Assembly: GCA_900317285.1 (NCBI GenBank) | Contig: ONGA01000006.1 | Location: 17,683-81,682 of the forward strand | DNA length: 64,000 nt | Direction: 5' to 3' | Source of the DNA: an uncultured Bacteroidales bacterium | GTDB lineage: Bacteria > Bacteroidota > Bacteroidia > Bacteroidales > P3 | In this document: one piece after another, positions 1 to 6,425 of the stretch | Layout of the letters: each line of letters starts with the position of its first letter | Position numbering within the stretch: the stretch's first letter is position 1 | The notes under the pieces: generated by a model | The model's input: the letters and a program-made list of their open reading frames with translations, nothing else | Databases searched by the model: none | What the model was told of the DNA's origin: nothing | Made by a program: the position numbers and the translations under genes

Positions 1-1268
1 GTCACTGACGTAATAGCAGAACAATTACTAAAAGCATAGTTTGGTATATTTTGTACGTTATTCCCAAATACAACGGTTGACAGGTTTCCACATCCAAAAA
101 ATACACGTAAATACATTGACGAACCCATGGATGTGCAATTCGTAGCATTAAAATATACTGTTGTTATTCCAGTACAATTGCCAAAGGCGTGATCTCCAAT
201 TGTAACTATAGATTCTGGTATTGTTACTGAAGTAATACCCGAGCATTGATAGAACGATTGGGTTCCTATACTAGTGACTGTATTGGGTATTGTTACAGAC
301 GTGATGCTAGAACATCCAAGAAAAGCTTTTTCTCCAATACTGGTTACTGTACTAGGAATCACTATCACCGGTGCAGTTCCCGAATAAGCTGTGAGAGTCG
401 TTTTTGTTGCATCCATGTAAACAAATCCATTTTCGAGGTATCCATTCACCGTTTTTGCACCCCAAGGACTCCCGGAAGCAGAACCACTATAAACAATATT
501 GGCAATTCGTTCAAATGCCCCATACCCAATGCTATTAACAGAATTTGGAATTGTCAAAGATGCTATACCCGTACAATACCCAAAAGCAGAGCTGCCGATT
601 GTTGTTACTGAATTTGGAATCGACACCGAGTTAAGGTTTTTACACATATAGAAGGAAGTGTTTCCAATAGTTGTCACGGAATTGGGAATTATTATAGATG
701 TAATATTATTATTATTTCTAAATGCTGCATTTCCAATACTATTTACTGTATTCGGAATAGTAACCATTGTGGCAGTCCCATAATAACCTGTAAGTAAACT
801 CTTCGTTTGGTCAGAAAAAACAAAACCATCTTCTAGGTATCCATTAACAGTTTTCGCACCCCATGGACTTCCTGTTGCCATTCCAGAATAAACCACATTA
901 TTGACAAACTGAAATGCCTGGTATCCAATGGTTGTAACTGTACTAGGAATTGTTACAGAATAAAGACCTGTGCAATTGTAAAAAGCTTGATCGTTAATTG
1001 CAGTCACAGAATATGTTGTTCCGTTAAAATCCACATTATCTGGGATGATAAGATTGCCTGTCGGTTCAATATAACCATACCAAGAACCTTGTGACATTCC
1101 AGCATTCATTATAGTGGTTGGGCTGCTTACAGTAGCATTTACTCCATCTATTTTGTAATATAAGGTTTGTCCCGTGGGAGCTACTGCGGAGAAATCATAG
1201 GCGTTCGCCACCTTTGGCAATGTCATCGCCATCATAATGACGGCAAGAAATGTAAAAATCTGTTTCAT
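1..1268 (-). CDS. BspA-like leucine-rich-repeat surface protein, 3' part outside the window
   Basis: The reading frame is open from an ATG at 1268 to the window edge, giving about 422 residues without a stop. It begins with a signal peptide (MKQIFTFLAVIMMAMTLPKV, then ANA before YDFSA). The rest is a chain of about 23-residue LRR_5 repeats of the form 'xSIGxxAFxxCxxLxSVxIPxxV', the Treponema pallidum/BspA type found in exported and surface proteins of Bacteroidales and often involved in adhesion. A longer block containing GSPWGAKTVNGYLE occurs twice, at about residues 120-180 and 260-320, so the gene grew by internal duplication. The DNA is more AT-rich than the core genes. The C-terminus, where a sorting signal would be expected, is not in the window. 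A smaller relative lies at 23,891. Family assignment is firm; ligand and anchoring are unknown. Confidence 0.88.
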   Translation of the reverse strand, partial: MKQIFTFLAVIMMAMTLPKVANAYDFSAVAPTGQTLYYKIDGVNATVSSPTTIMNAGMSQGSWYGYIEPTGNLIIPDNVDFNGTTYSVTAINDQAFYNCTGLYSVTIPSTVTTIGYQAFQFVNNVVYSGMATGSPWGAKTVNGYLEDGFVFSDQTKSLLTGYYGTATMVTIPNTVNSIGNAAFRNNNNITSIIIPNSVTTIGNTSFYMCKNLNSVSIPNSVTTIGSSAFGYCTGIASLTIPNSVNSIGYGAFERIANIVYSGSASGSPWGAKTVNGYLENGFVYMDATKTTLTAYSGTAPVIVIPSTVTSIGEKAFLGCSSITSVTIPNTVTSIGTQSFYQCSGITSVTIPESIVTIGDHAFGNCTGITTVYFNATNCTSMGSSMYLRVFFGCGNLSTVVFGNNVQNIPNYAFSNCSAITSV

Positions 1269-1353
1269 ATAAAAAAGGCGTTGAATTATTCTTTTATGTC
1301 ACTTATCATCCTGTGGGCTCTGGATTGCCTTGTACCTGTTAAGCGACGAATAA

Positions 1354-1371
1354 TTCACGCCTAAGCGTGAA
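1354..1371 (-). terminator. Small hairpin after the PIN toxin gene
   Basis: A 7-bp inverted repeat (TTCACGC, 4-nt loop, GCGTGAA) lies in the 243-bp gap between the PIN toxin stop and the start of the BspA-like gene. There is only a weak A/T tail on the minus strand, so terminator function is a guess. I see nothing else clear in this gap. Confidence 0.3.
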
Positions 1372-1511
1372 CTCTCGCAAACTTATTCTCGGTACAAAGA
1401 ATTTTCCAGATTCACAGGTGAGAACAAGAGCGTCAGCTCAATATGATGTCTTTACAATATTTTGCTTGTCACATAAGCATTGTTTTTTTAGTTATTATTC
1501 TATTGGTTGTA

Positions 1512-1916
1512 TTACAGTGTATTGCTAAACTCATCCAATGTCAGCACATTCACCTTGGGGAACGGTATGCTTTGTAGTACACGGAAATGACTATCGTCGC
1601 TGACAATGAAATCGGCATTGGCTATGATGGCACAGTCGACAAACTTGTTGTCGTCGGGGTCGGATTCGATAAGGTTGAAATGAAACTGAGGATCGAAACG
1701 CAGCACGAAAGGACTACGGAGAATGGCACCTACAATGTTTGCGGCAAAAGAGGCGTTGACTTTCTCAGTAAGAATCTCCATATATTCACTGACAATCTCA
1801 TTGCTTACACAAAGGGTATACTTTCCGTCGAGGAACGATTCCCACGCCAGGCGATATTTGCTGCGCAGGGGTATCATGCGGAGCAGGCAGTTGGTATCAA
1901 TCACAACGTACCTCAT
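1512..1916 (-). CDS. PIN-domain toxin (VapC-like RNase) of a type II toxin-antitoxin pair
   Basis: The 134 residues form one PIN domain. The acidic metal-binding set is visible: D7 in VVIDTN, E40/E44 in SNEIVSEYMEIL, D94 in DPDDNKFVDCA, and D107/D108 in IVSDDSH. PIN proteins of this size are usually endoribonucleases acting on tRNA or rRNA, neutralised by a small antitoxin encoded just upstream. Here the upstream antitoxin gene overlaps by ATGA, which fits translational coupling. A clear paralogue with the same SDPDDNKF/ADPDDNKF core lies at 27,257. The RNA target cannot be read from sequence. Confidence 0.87.
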   Translation of the reverse strand: MRYVVIDTNCLLRMIPLRSKYRLAWESFLDGKYTLCVSNEIVSEYMEILTEKVNASFAANIVGAILRSPFVLRFDPQFHFNLIESDPDDNKFVDCAIIANADFIVSDDSHFRVLQSIPFPKVNVLTLDEFSNTL

Positions 1917-2161
1917 GCCGTAACGGTAGCGGTTGTACGATAGGGAGTGCGCATGTGTTCATGTTCCCATGATTTGAGGGTTTCCTCGTTGATGGTACCG
2001 TTTTCCCACAGACGTTCCATCTCGCGGTCGGCACGCTCCGCGAAGAAACGCGCGATAACCTGCTTCAACTCGATCAGGTCGGCCTCCGATTTGAGGTTGG
2101 CCATAGTGCTGAGCAATTCGAGTTGCGCCTGATTGAAGGGCTGTCTGATAGTTGCTTCCAT
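1913..2161 (-). CDS. Antitoxin partner of the PIN toxin
   Basis: An 82-residue acidic, helix-rich protein. The start at 2161 (MEATIRQPFNQAQ) was chosen over an upstream in-frame codon because a Bacteroidota promoter sits directly upstream at 2187-2217. Its C-terminal half (RFFAERADREMERLWENG, then TINEETLKSWE) is clearly related to the antitoxin at 27,655, with a shared R-F/Y-F...LW(E/D)xG core. The N-terminal half has no recognisable DNA-binding motif. By position it should neutralise the toxin, and may autoregulate the operon as such antitoxins usually do. Confidence 0.8.
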   Translation of the reverse strand: MEATIRQPFNQAQLELLSTMANLKSEADLIELKQVIARFFAERADREMERLWENGTINEETLKSWEHEHMRTPYRTTATVTA

Positions 2162-2177
2162 TTTAAATTTCTTTTTA

Positions 2178-2208
2178 TTCAGTTTGCAAAAATACGAAAC
2201 ATTTCCGA
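2178..2208. repeat. 31-nt promoter repeat, copy 1
   Basis: These 31 nt are identical to 3236-3266, in the same orientation. The block contains the -7 box and most of the spacer of the toxin-antitoxin promoter. Flanking sequence differs between copies. Confidence 0.9.
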
Positions 2209-2217
2209 CATGGCAAA
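2187..2217 (-). promoter_or_regulatory. Promoter of the PIN toxin-antitoxin operon
   Basis: On the minus strand TTTG (2214-2217), a 19-nt spacer and TATTTTTG (2187-2194) match the Bacteroidota housekeeping promoter exactly. The antitoxin start is 25 nt downstream of the -7 box. Confidence 0.82.
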
Positions 2218-2286
2218 AAAAAGTTGCCTCCGGTAGCAAAAACCATCGGAGGCAAAGGGTTAAAGATGTTGTTTATTCAAAATCCT

Positions 2287-2520
2287 TTAAGATGCCACTT
2301 TGGCATCTTGGCTTTTCATCAGCTCATACAGATACGCGGGGCTTTGCACATACAGTTCACCCTCCTCGTCCTGCAACAGTTCCATCAGAGAGGAACTGTA
2401 CACCTTTTCCATTGCCTGCTCGATGCCGCAGCCAGTGTCCTCTATCACGTAACGCACCAACTCGCTCAATGCATAGTCGGTGAGATAAGTGGCTATCTGG
2501 TGATGGGTAGGATAATTCAT
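2287..2520 (-). CDS. Third gene of the DUF3791/DUF3990 module, small unknown protein
   Basis: A 77-residue acidic protein, MNYPTHHQIATYLTDYAL..., ending in MKSQDAKVAS. Its start overlaps the DUF3990 stop by ATGA, so it is translated in the same module. The sequence looks all-helical (ELVRYVIEDTGCGIEQAMEK, then an EEGELYVQSP turn). I cannot assign a family. Its size, charge and coupling to a predicted ADP-ribosyltransferase make it a candidate second antitoxin or accessory factor; that is inference from context only. Confidence 0.72.
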   Translation of the reverse strand: MNYPTHHQIATYLTDYALSELVRYVIEDTGCGIEQAMEKVYSSSLMELLQDEEGELYVQSPAYLYELMKSQDAKVAS

Positions 2521-3005
2521 ACGGCTTCAACGCTTGATTTGTGGAGGTGCCGAAGTGCTTCCTCTGTGCCAAAAAAGTACTGCTGATCAAGGTATTTGTC
2601 TTGCAACAGCTGGGCTGCTTGCTCAGGGGAATAGATGCCCTCGCGATAGTTGGTCAATTGCAGCACCACTCCGTCGTTGGCTATCGGACCAATGACGATG
2701 TCGTAATCGTGAATGGGTGTGGAATTCTTCCGGTCACGGTTGGCATCCACAAACAAAAACCATTCGACAGAGGCTTTCTCGGGGAAACGCTTAATTTTTA
2801 AATCCGACTGCAAGGCTGATTCGTCAAAGTCATAAGTTATCAGCGTCGCTGTTCCGCCGAAAAGCCGTGCCCTTTTCTGTGCCATGCGGACAGCGGTCGT
2901 CCTGTCGGGGGTAGCATAGAACCCCTTGCCAAAGTCCTTGTATCGCAGTCCTCGGTCAAGGTCAATGGTCTCTATGTCAACGTTTGTTCCGTGATACAGT
3001 TTCAT
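2517..3005 (-). CDS. DUF3990 protein, predicted ADP-ribosyltransferase-like toxin
   Basis: This 162-residue protein begins MKLYHGTNVDIETIDLDRG. The opening YHGT, then the KDFGKGFYATPD segment at about residues 23-34, reproduce the first two conserved patches of the ADP-ribosyltransferase fold (His in YHGT, aromatic pair in GFYAT). DUF3990 is placed in that superfamily. It lies between DUF3791 upstream and a 77-residue protein downstream, with 4-nt ATGA overlaps on both sides. A toxin role is inferred from fold and context. The third catalytic position of the H-Y-E triad cannot be fixed by eye. Confidence 0.82.
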   Translation of the reverse strand: MKLYHGTNVDIETIDLDRGLRYKDFGKGFYATPDRTTAVRMAQKRARLFGGTATLITYDFDESALQSDLKIKRFPEKASVEWFLFVDANRDRKNSTPIHDYDIVIGPIANDGVVLQLTNYREGIYSPEQAAQLLQDKYLDQQYFFGTEEALRHLHKSSVEAV

Positions 3006-3217
3006 GCCAGCGCGCCTCCGTTTTTTTGGCAGACAATGAGCAGGTCGTCAATGGTTTCGTCCATCGACTGAAGATGTTCCACATCGTAGAATTCTATTAG
3101 AAACGCCAATCCCTTATGCCTGTGCAGATAGTTGAAAGCGGCCTGCCGCGTCATTGCGAAGCGCTGCCCAAAGGCCTGTACAGTTGCCGTTAGGAAAGGT
3201 ATCTCATACTTGCTCAT
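3002..3217 (-). CDS. DUF3791 small protein, likely antitoxin of DUF3990
   Basis: A 71-residue protein starting MSKYEIPFLTATVQAFGQRF with the family hallmark LAFLIEFYDVEHLQSMDETI near the middle. DUF3791 genes habitually precede DUF3990 genes in Bacteroidota and Firmicutes. Here the promoter lies 27 nt upstream of the start and the stop overlaps the DUF3990 start by ATGA. Antitoxin function is inferred from this order. Confidence 0.82.
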   Translation of the reverse strand: MSKYEIPFLTATVQAFGQRFAMTRQAAFNYLHRHKGLAFLIEFYDVEHLQSMDETIDDLLIVCQKNGGALA

Positions 3218-3235
3218 GGTTGATTAAATGTTAAT

Positions 3236-3266
3236 TTCAGTTTGCAAAAATACGAAACATTTCCGA
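3236..3266. repeat. 31-nt promoter repeat, copy 2
   Basis: Identical to 2178-2208 over 31 nt. It carries the -7 box and spacer of the DUF3791 operon promoter. Confidence 0.9.
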
Positions 3267-3276
3267 TATGACCAAA
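3245..3276 (-). promoter_or_regulatory. Promoter of the DUF3791/DUF3990 module
   Basis: On the minus strand TTTG (3273-3276), a 20-nt spacer and TATTTTTG (3245-3252). Nearly the same sequence drives the neighbouring PIN toxin-antitoxin operon. Confidence 0.82.
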
Positions 3277-3356
3277 TCCCGACACAATAAAAAAAAATCT
3301 TTTCAGTTATTAATAGGTATAAATTTATAGTCGGATTAGCATAAAAATCTAGCAGA

Positions 3357-4847
3357 ATGGGAATTATAGCACGGCAGAGCATCAAGGGCGCTATCGCCAA
3401 CTATATTGGGGTGGCGATAGGCTTCTTCGTGTCGTTTTTCGTGCTGACGAGATACCTGACGCAGGAGGAAATCGGCCTGACGCGCGTGATGGTCGACGCC
3501 GCCATGCTCTTCTCGTCGCTGGCCGCCCTGGGCACCGGCTCGTCGATTGTCAAGTTCTTCCCGTGGTTCAAGGACGACCGTGACAACCACGGCATCTTCG
3601 GGTTGAGTTTGCTGCTTCCCTTGGCGGGCTTCGCGCTCTTCGCGCTGGCGTTCCTGCTTTTCCGCGAACCCCTGCTGGCGGTCTATTCAAAGAACGCGCC
3701 CCTGCTGGCCGACTACTTCTACCTGCTGCCGATGCTGACCTTCTTCGCACTCTATATGGGTGTGTTCGAGACCAATGCGTCGGTGCTGATGCGCATCACG
3801 GTACCCAAGCTGGTGCGCGAAGTGGGCATCCGCCTCTTCAACCTGGTGACCTACCTGCTCTACGGTTTCGACCTCATCTCCATCGACACCTTCGTCTGGC
3901 TGTTCTGTGGCAGCTACGGCATGGCCATGCTGCTCAACGTCTTCTACCTCTTTACTTTAGGACATATCTCGTTCCGCATCGACCGCCATTTCCTCACGCC
4001 CGACCGCCTGAAAGAAATCGGGCGTTATACACTGTATATGACCGCCGTGGCGCTGGCGGGCAACATCCCGCTCTTCAACTCGCTCTTCCTCGGTGCCAAA
4101 GCGGGGCTTGCTTTGACGGGCGTCTACACCATCGCCTCCTACATTGCCAACGTGGTCGAGGTGCCCTACCGCTCGCTGGGTGCCATCTCGCGTCCGGTTA
4201 TTGCCACCGCCGTCAAGGAGAACAACTGGGGCGAGGTCAACCGCCTCGCACGCCAGGTGAGCCTGCATCAGTTCCTTGTTAGTCTGCTGATTTTCTATGT
4301 GATATGGATTAATATCGACGCCCTTTTTGCCGTCATCCCCAATGGAAAAGACTATGTCGGCGGTGTGGGCGTGGTGTTCATCCTGGGCATGGCCAAGGTC
4401 ATCAACTCCTCTTTCTCGGTAGGCGCCGACATACTGAACTTCTCGCGCTACTACTCTCGTGGTCTGCCGTTTATCGCCGTGCTCACCCTCACGGCCATCG
4501 TCTTCAACGACCTCTTTATCGGCACCATGGGCATCAACGGCGCCGCCTATGCCACCCTCTGCTCCTATCTGCTCTATTTCACGCTGTTGCACAGCTATCT
4601 GTGGTGGCGCCTCAAGGTCAATATCTTCTCCCGCGGGCAGCTGAAGACCGTGGTGGTTGTCGTCCTCCTGCTTTCGCTCGATTGGGCTTGGAACCAGTGG
4701 CTTACGCCTGCCATGAACCTGAATGTCATCCTCGGCGCCGTCCTCAAGACCGCCGTCCTCGGCTCCCTCGCCGCTGCCGCCGTTATCCTGTGGAACATCT
4801 CGCCCACTGTCAACCGGCTCCTCCTCAAATTCAAAAAAAAGTTGTAA
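3357..4847 (+). CDS. Oligosaccharide flippase (Wzx/MATE-type, MOP superfamily)
   Basis: The 496-residue protein is almost entirely hydrophobic, with about 14 membrane segments, and begins MGIIARQSIKGAIANYIGVA. The N-terminal pattern (RQSIKGAIANYIGVAIGFF, then RYLTQEEIGLTRV) is typical of polysaccharide flippases that move lipid-linked sugar units across the inner membrane. No glycosyltransferase genes are adjacent, so the substrate is unknown. The gene is divergent from the DUF3791 module. Its TAA stop overlaps the -7 box of prfA. I found no convincing promoter in the 140 nt upstream. Confidence 0.85.
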   Translation: MGIIARQSIKGAIANYIGVAIGFFVSFFVLTRYLTQEEIGLTRVMVDAAMLFSSLAALGTGSSIVKFFPWFKDDRDNHGIFGLSLLLPLAGFALFALAFLLFREPLLAVYSKNAPLLADYFYLLPMLTFFALYMGVFETNASVLMRITVPKLVREVGIRLFNLVTYLLYGFDLISIDTFVWLFCGSYGMAMLLNVFYLFTLGHISFRIDRHFLTPDRLKEIGRYTLYMTAVALAGNIPLFNSLFLGAKAGLALTGVYTIASYIANVVEVPYRSLGAISRPVIATAVKENNWGEVNRLARQVSLHQFLVSLLIFYVIWINIDALFAVIPNGKDYVGGVGVVFILGMAKVINSSFSVGADILNFSRYYSRGLPFIAVLTLTAIVFNDLFIGTMGINGAAYATLCSYLLYFTLLHSYLWWRLKVNIFSRGQLKTVVVVVLLLSLDWAWNQWLTPAMNLNVILGAVLKTAVLGSLAAAAVILWNISPTVNRLLLKFKKKL

Positions 4848-4852
4848 TTTTG
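4845..4852 (+). promoter_or_regulatory. -7 box of prfA, overlapping the flippase stop codon
   Basis: TAATTTTG matches TAnnTTTG, and its first three bases are the flippase stop codon. The prfA ATG starts 8 nt after the box, so the transcript should have almost no leader. No exact -33 TTTG at 19-20 nt was found. Confidence 0.6.
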
Positions 4853-4860
4853 CACCCGTT

Positions 4861-5931
4861 ATGTTAGATAAATTAGAAGCCATATACGCTCGTTATCAAG
4901 AGATTGAGCAACAGATGAACGACCCGCAGGTCACTGCGGACATGAAACGCTACGTCAAACTGTCGAAAGATTACAAGGACCTGCAGCCCGTGGTCAAGGC
5001 CTACCACGAATACAAGTCCCTTCTCGACACCATCGCCGAGTGCAAGGAACTGCTCGAGAGCGAGAAAGACCCTGAGCTGCGCGAGATGGCGAAGGAGGAG
5101 CTCACCGCCGCCCAGGAGCGCCGCGAGCCCATGGAGGACGACATCCGCCTCCTCCTCATCCCCGCCGACCCCACCGACTCCAAGAATGCCGTCGTCGAAA
5201 TCCGTGGCGGCACCGGCGGCGACGAGGCCTGCATCTTCGCCGGCGACCTCTTCCGCATGTACACCCGCTTCTGCGAAAAGAAGCATTGGAAGATAGAAAT
5301 CAACGACTTCAACGAGGGCACCTCCGGCGGCTACAAGGACATCTCCTTCTCCGTCACCGGCGACGGTGCCTACGGTCTGCTGAAATACGAATCGGGAGTG
5401 CACCGCGTCCAGCGTGTCCCCGCCACCGAGACCCAGGGCCGCATCCACACCTCCGCCGCCGGCGTGGTGGTGCTGCCCGAGGCCGAGGAGTTCGACGTCG
5501 AGCTGAACATGAGCGACGTGCGCATCGACACCTTCTGCGCCTCCGGTCCCGGCGGCCAGTGCGTCAACACTACCTATAGTGCTGTGCGTCTGACACATAT
5601 CCCCACTGGCATCGTCGTTTCCATGCAGGACCAGAAGTCCCAAATCAAGAACAAGGAGAAGGCCATCTCCATCCTCCGCACCCGCCTCTACGAGCGCGAG
5701 TACAACAAATACATGGAGGAACTCTCCTCCAAGCGCAAGACCATGGTCGCCACCGGCGACCGCTCCGAGAAGGTGCGCACCTACAACTACCCCCAGTCTC
5801 GCGTCACCGACCACCGCATCGGCTGGTCCATGCACAACCTCCCCGCCTTCATGGATGGCGACATCGAGGACTGCATCGAAGCCCTCCAGCTCGCCGAAAA
5901 TGCCGAAAAGCTCAAGGCATCTGTGGGCTGA
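4861..5931 (+). CDS. prfA: Peptide chain release factor 1
   Basis: The 356-residue protein is the usual RF1 length. It recognises UAA and UAG in the ribosomal A site and triggers hydrolysis of peptidyl-tRNA. The PAT tripeptide that reads the stop codon is at residues 187-189 (QRVPATETQGR) and the GGQ catalytic motif is at 231-233 (SGPGGQCVNTTYSAVR). The start at 4861 (MLDKLEAIYARYQEIEQQM) is preferred over an upstream in-frame extension because it begins the conserved N-terminal helix and lies just after a -7 box. No prmC methyltransferase gene is next to it. Confidence 0.97.
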   Translation: MLDKLEAIYARYQEIEQQMNDPQVTADMKRYVKLSKDYKDLQPVVKAYHEYKSLLDTIAECKELLESEKDPELREMAKEELTAAQERREPMEDDIRLLLIPADPTDSKNAVVEIRGGTGGDEACIFAGDLFRMYTRFCEKKHWKIEINDFNEGTSGGYKDISFSVTGDGAYGLLKYESGVHRVQRVPATETQGRIHTSAAGVVVLPEAEEFDVELNMSDVRIDTFCASGPGGQCVNTTYSAVRLTHIPTGIVVSMQDQKSQIKNKEKAISILRTRLYEREYNKYMEELSSKRKTMVATGDRSEKVRTYNYPQSRVTDHRIGWSMHNLPAFMDGDIEDCIEALQLAENAEKLKASVG

Positions 5932-6050
5932 TCATCACCTCGAATGCCGAGAAACATAAACTTAAAATCAAATGGATTGGCTCCTGCCGCCTCCTCGACG
6001 GCCAGCAGACCGCCGGACAGGTCATCTCCACCATGGTCCGCCTCAACTGA
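5928..6050 (+). pseudogene. Possible gene remnant after prfA
   Basis: A frame of about 40 codons overlaps the prfA stop by 4 nt and ends in TGA at 6048-6050. It reads TSNAEKHKLKIKWIGSCR, then LLDGQQTAGQVISTMVRLN, with codon use like real genes but without a start codon. It may be the tail of a decayed gene or simply GC-rich noise. I recognise no family. Confidence 0.25.
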
Positions 6051-6055
6051 CCCCC

Positions 6056-6310
6056 AAACACCCCTGACATAGGAGAAACATATACGCATCATATACGCAT
6101 CATAGGAGAATGATAGTACAACGGTAGTACAACCGATATAGAAAGGTAGTAAAACAGTAGTACAACCATAGGACAAAATTCACCCTGACATAGGAGGATT
6201 TTCCGCCATACGTCTTAAAAATTGTTAAAATCCCACTTATCCCACCCCTCCGCATTTCGTCCCACCCACCCCCCGATTCCTCCTATCTTTCTCCTATCTC
6301 CTCCTATCTC
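6056..6310. repeat. Dispersed intergenic element, copy A
   Basis: About 255 bp strongly similar to 17,908-18,158. A 58-nt block (6211-6268) and a 29-nt block (6280-6308) are identical in both copies and are spaced identically. The left part is rich in ATAGGAG words, the unit ATATACGCATC repeated twice, and GTAGTACAAC words. The right part carries the complementary CTCCTATC three times, so the two ends could pair. No protein is encoded. It lies between prfA and the 1520-residue gene. Confidence 0.88.
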
Positions 6311-6342
6311 CCGAAGTAAACAATCAACTATTGATAACTTTT

Positions 6343-6368
6343 CCGCCACACGCCTCCCCGTGTGGCGG
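6343..6368 (+). other. Strong GC-rich hairpin upstream of the 1520-residue gene
   Basis: A perfect 9-bp stem (CCGCCACAC, 8-nt loop, GTGTGGCGG) ends 8 nt before the next -7 box. It could end transcription entering from prfA or act as an operator. There is no real T-tract. Confidence 0.55.
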
Positions 6369-6376
6369 ATTTGCTG

Positions 6377-6384
6377 TATTTTTG
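6377..6384 (+). promoter_or_regulatory. -7 box for the 1520-residue protein gene
   Basis: TATTTTTG matches TAnnTTTG, 42 nt before the ATG at 6426. The -33 region is occupied by the hairpin at 6343-6368. Confidence 0.55.
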
Positions 6385-6425
6385 CATTTTGAATTATAAA
6401 GTGTAAAAGGCAAAAAAACACCACC

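Noticed and set aside
1457-1470. Plus-strand promoter (TATTTTGC) in the gap before the PIN toxin
   Set aside because: No plus-strand gene or structured RNA follows it; it faces the convergent toxin gene.
4723-4860. Longer N-terminus for prfA
   Set aside because: The in-frame extension is Ser/Pro-rich sequence read out of frame from the flippase gene and precedes the conserved MLDKLEAI start.
6056-6310. Insertion sequence or MITE
   Set aside because: The complementary ends are short repeated words, not a single terminal inverted repeat, and no target-site duplication is visible at either full copy.
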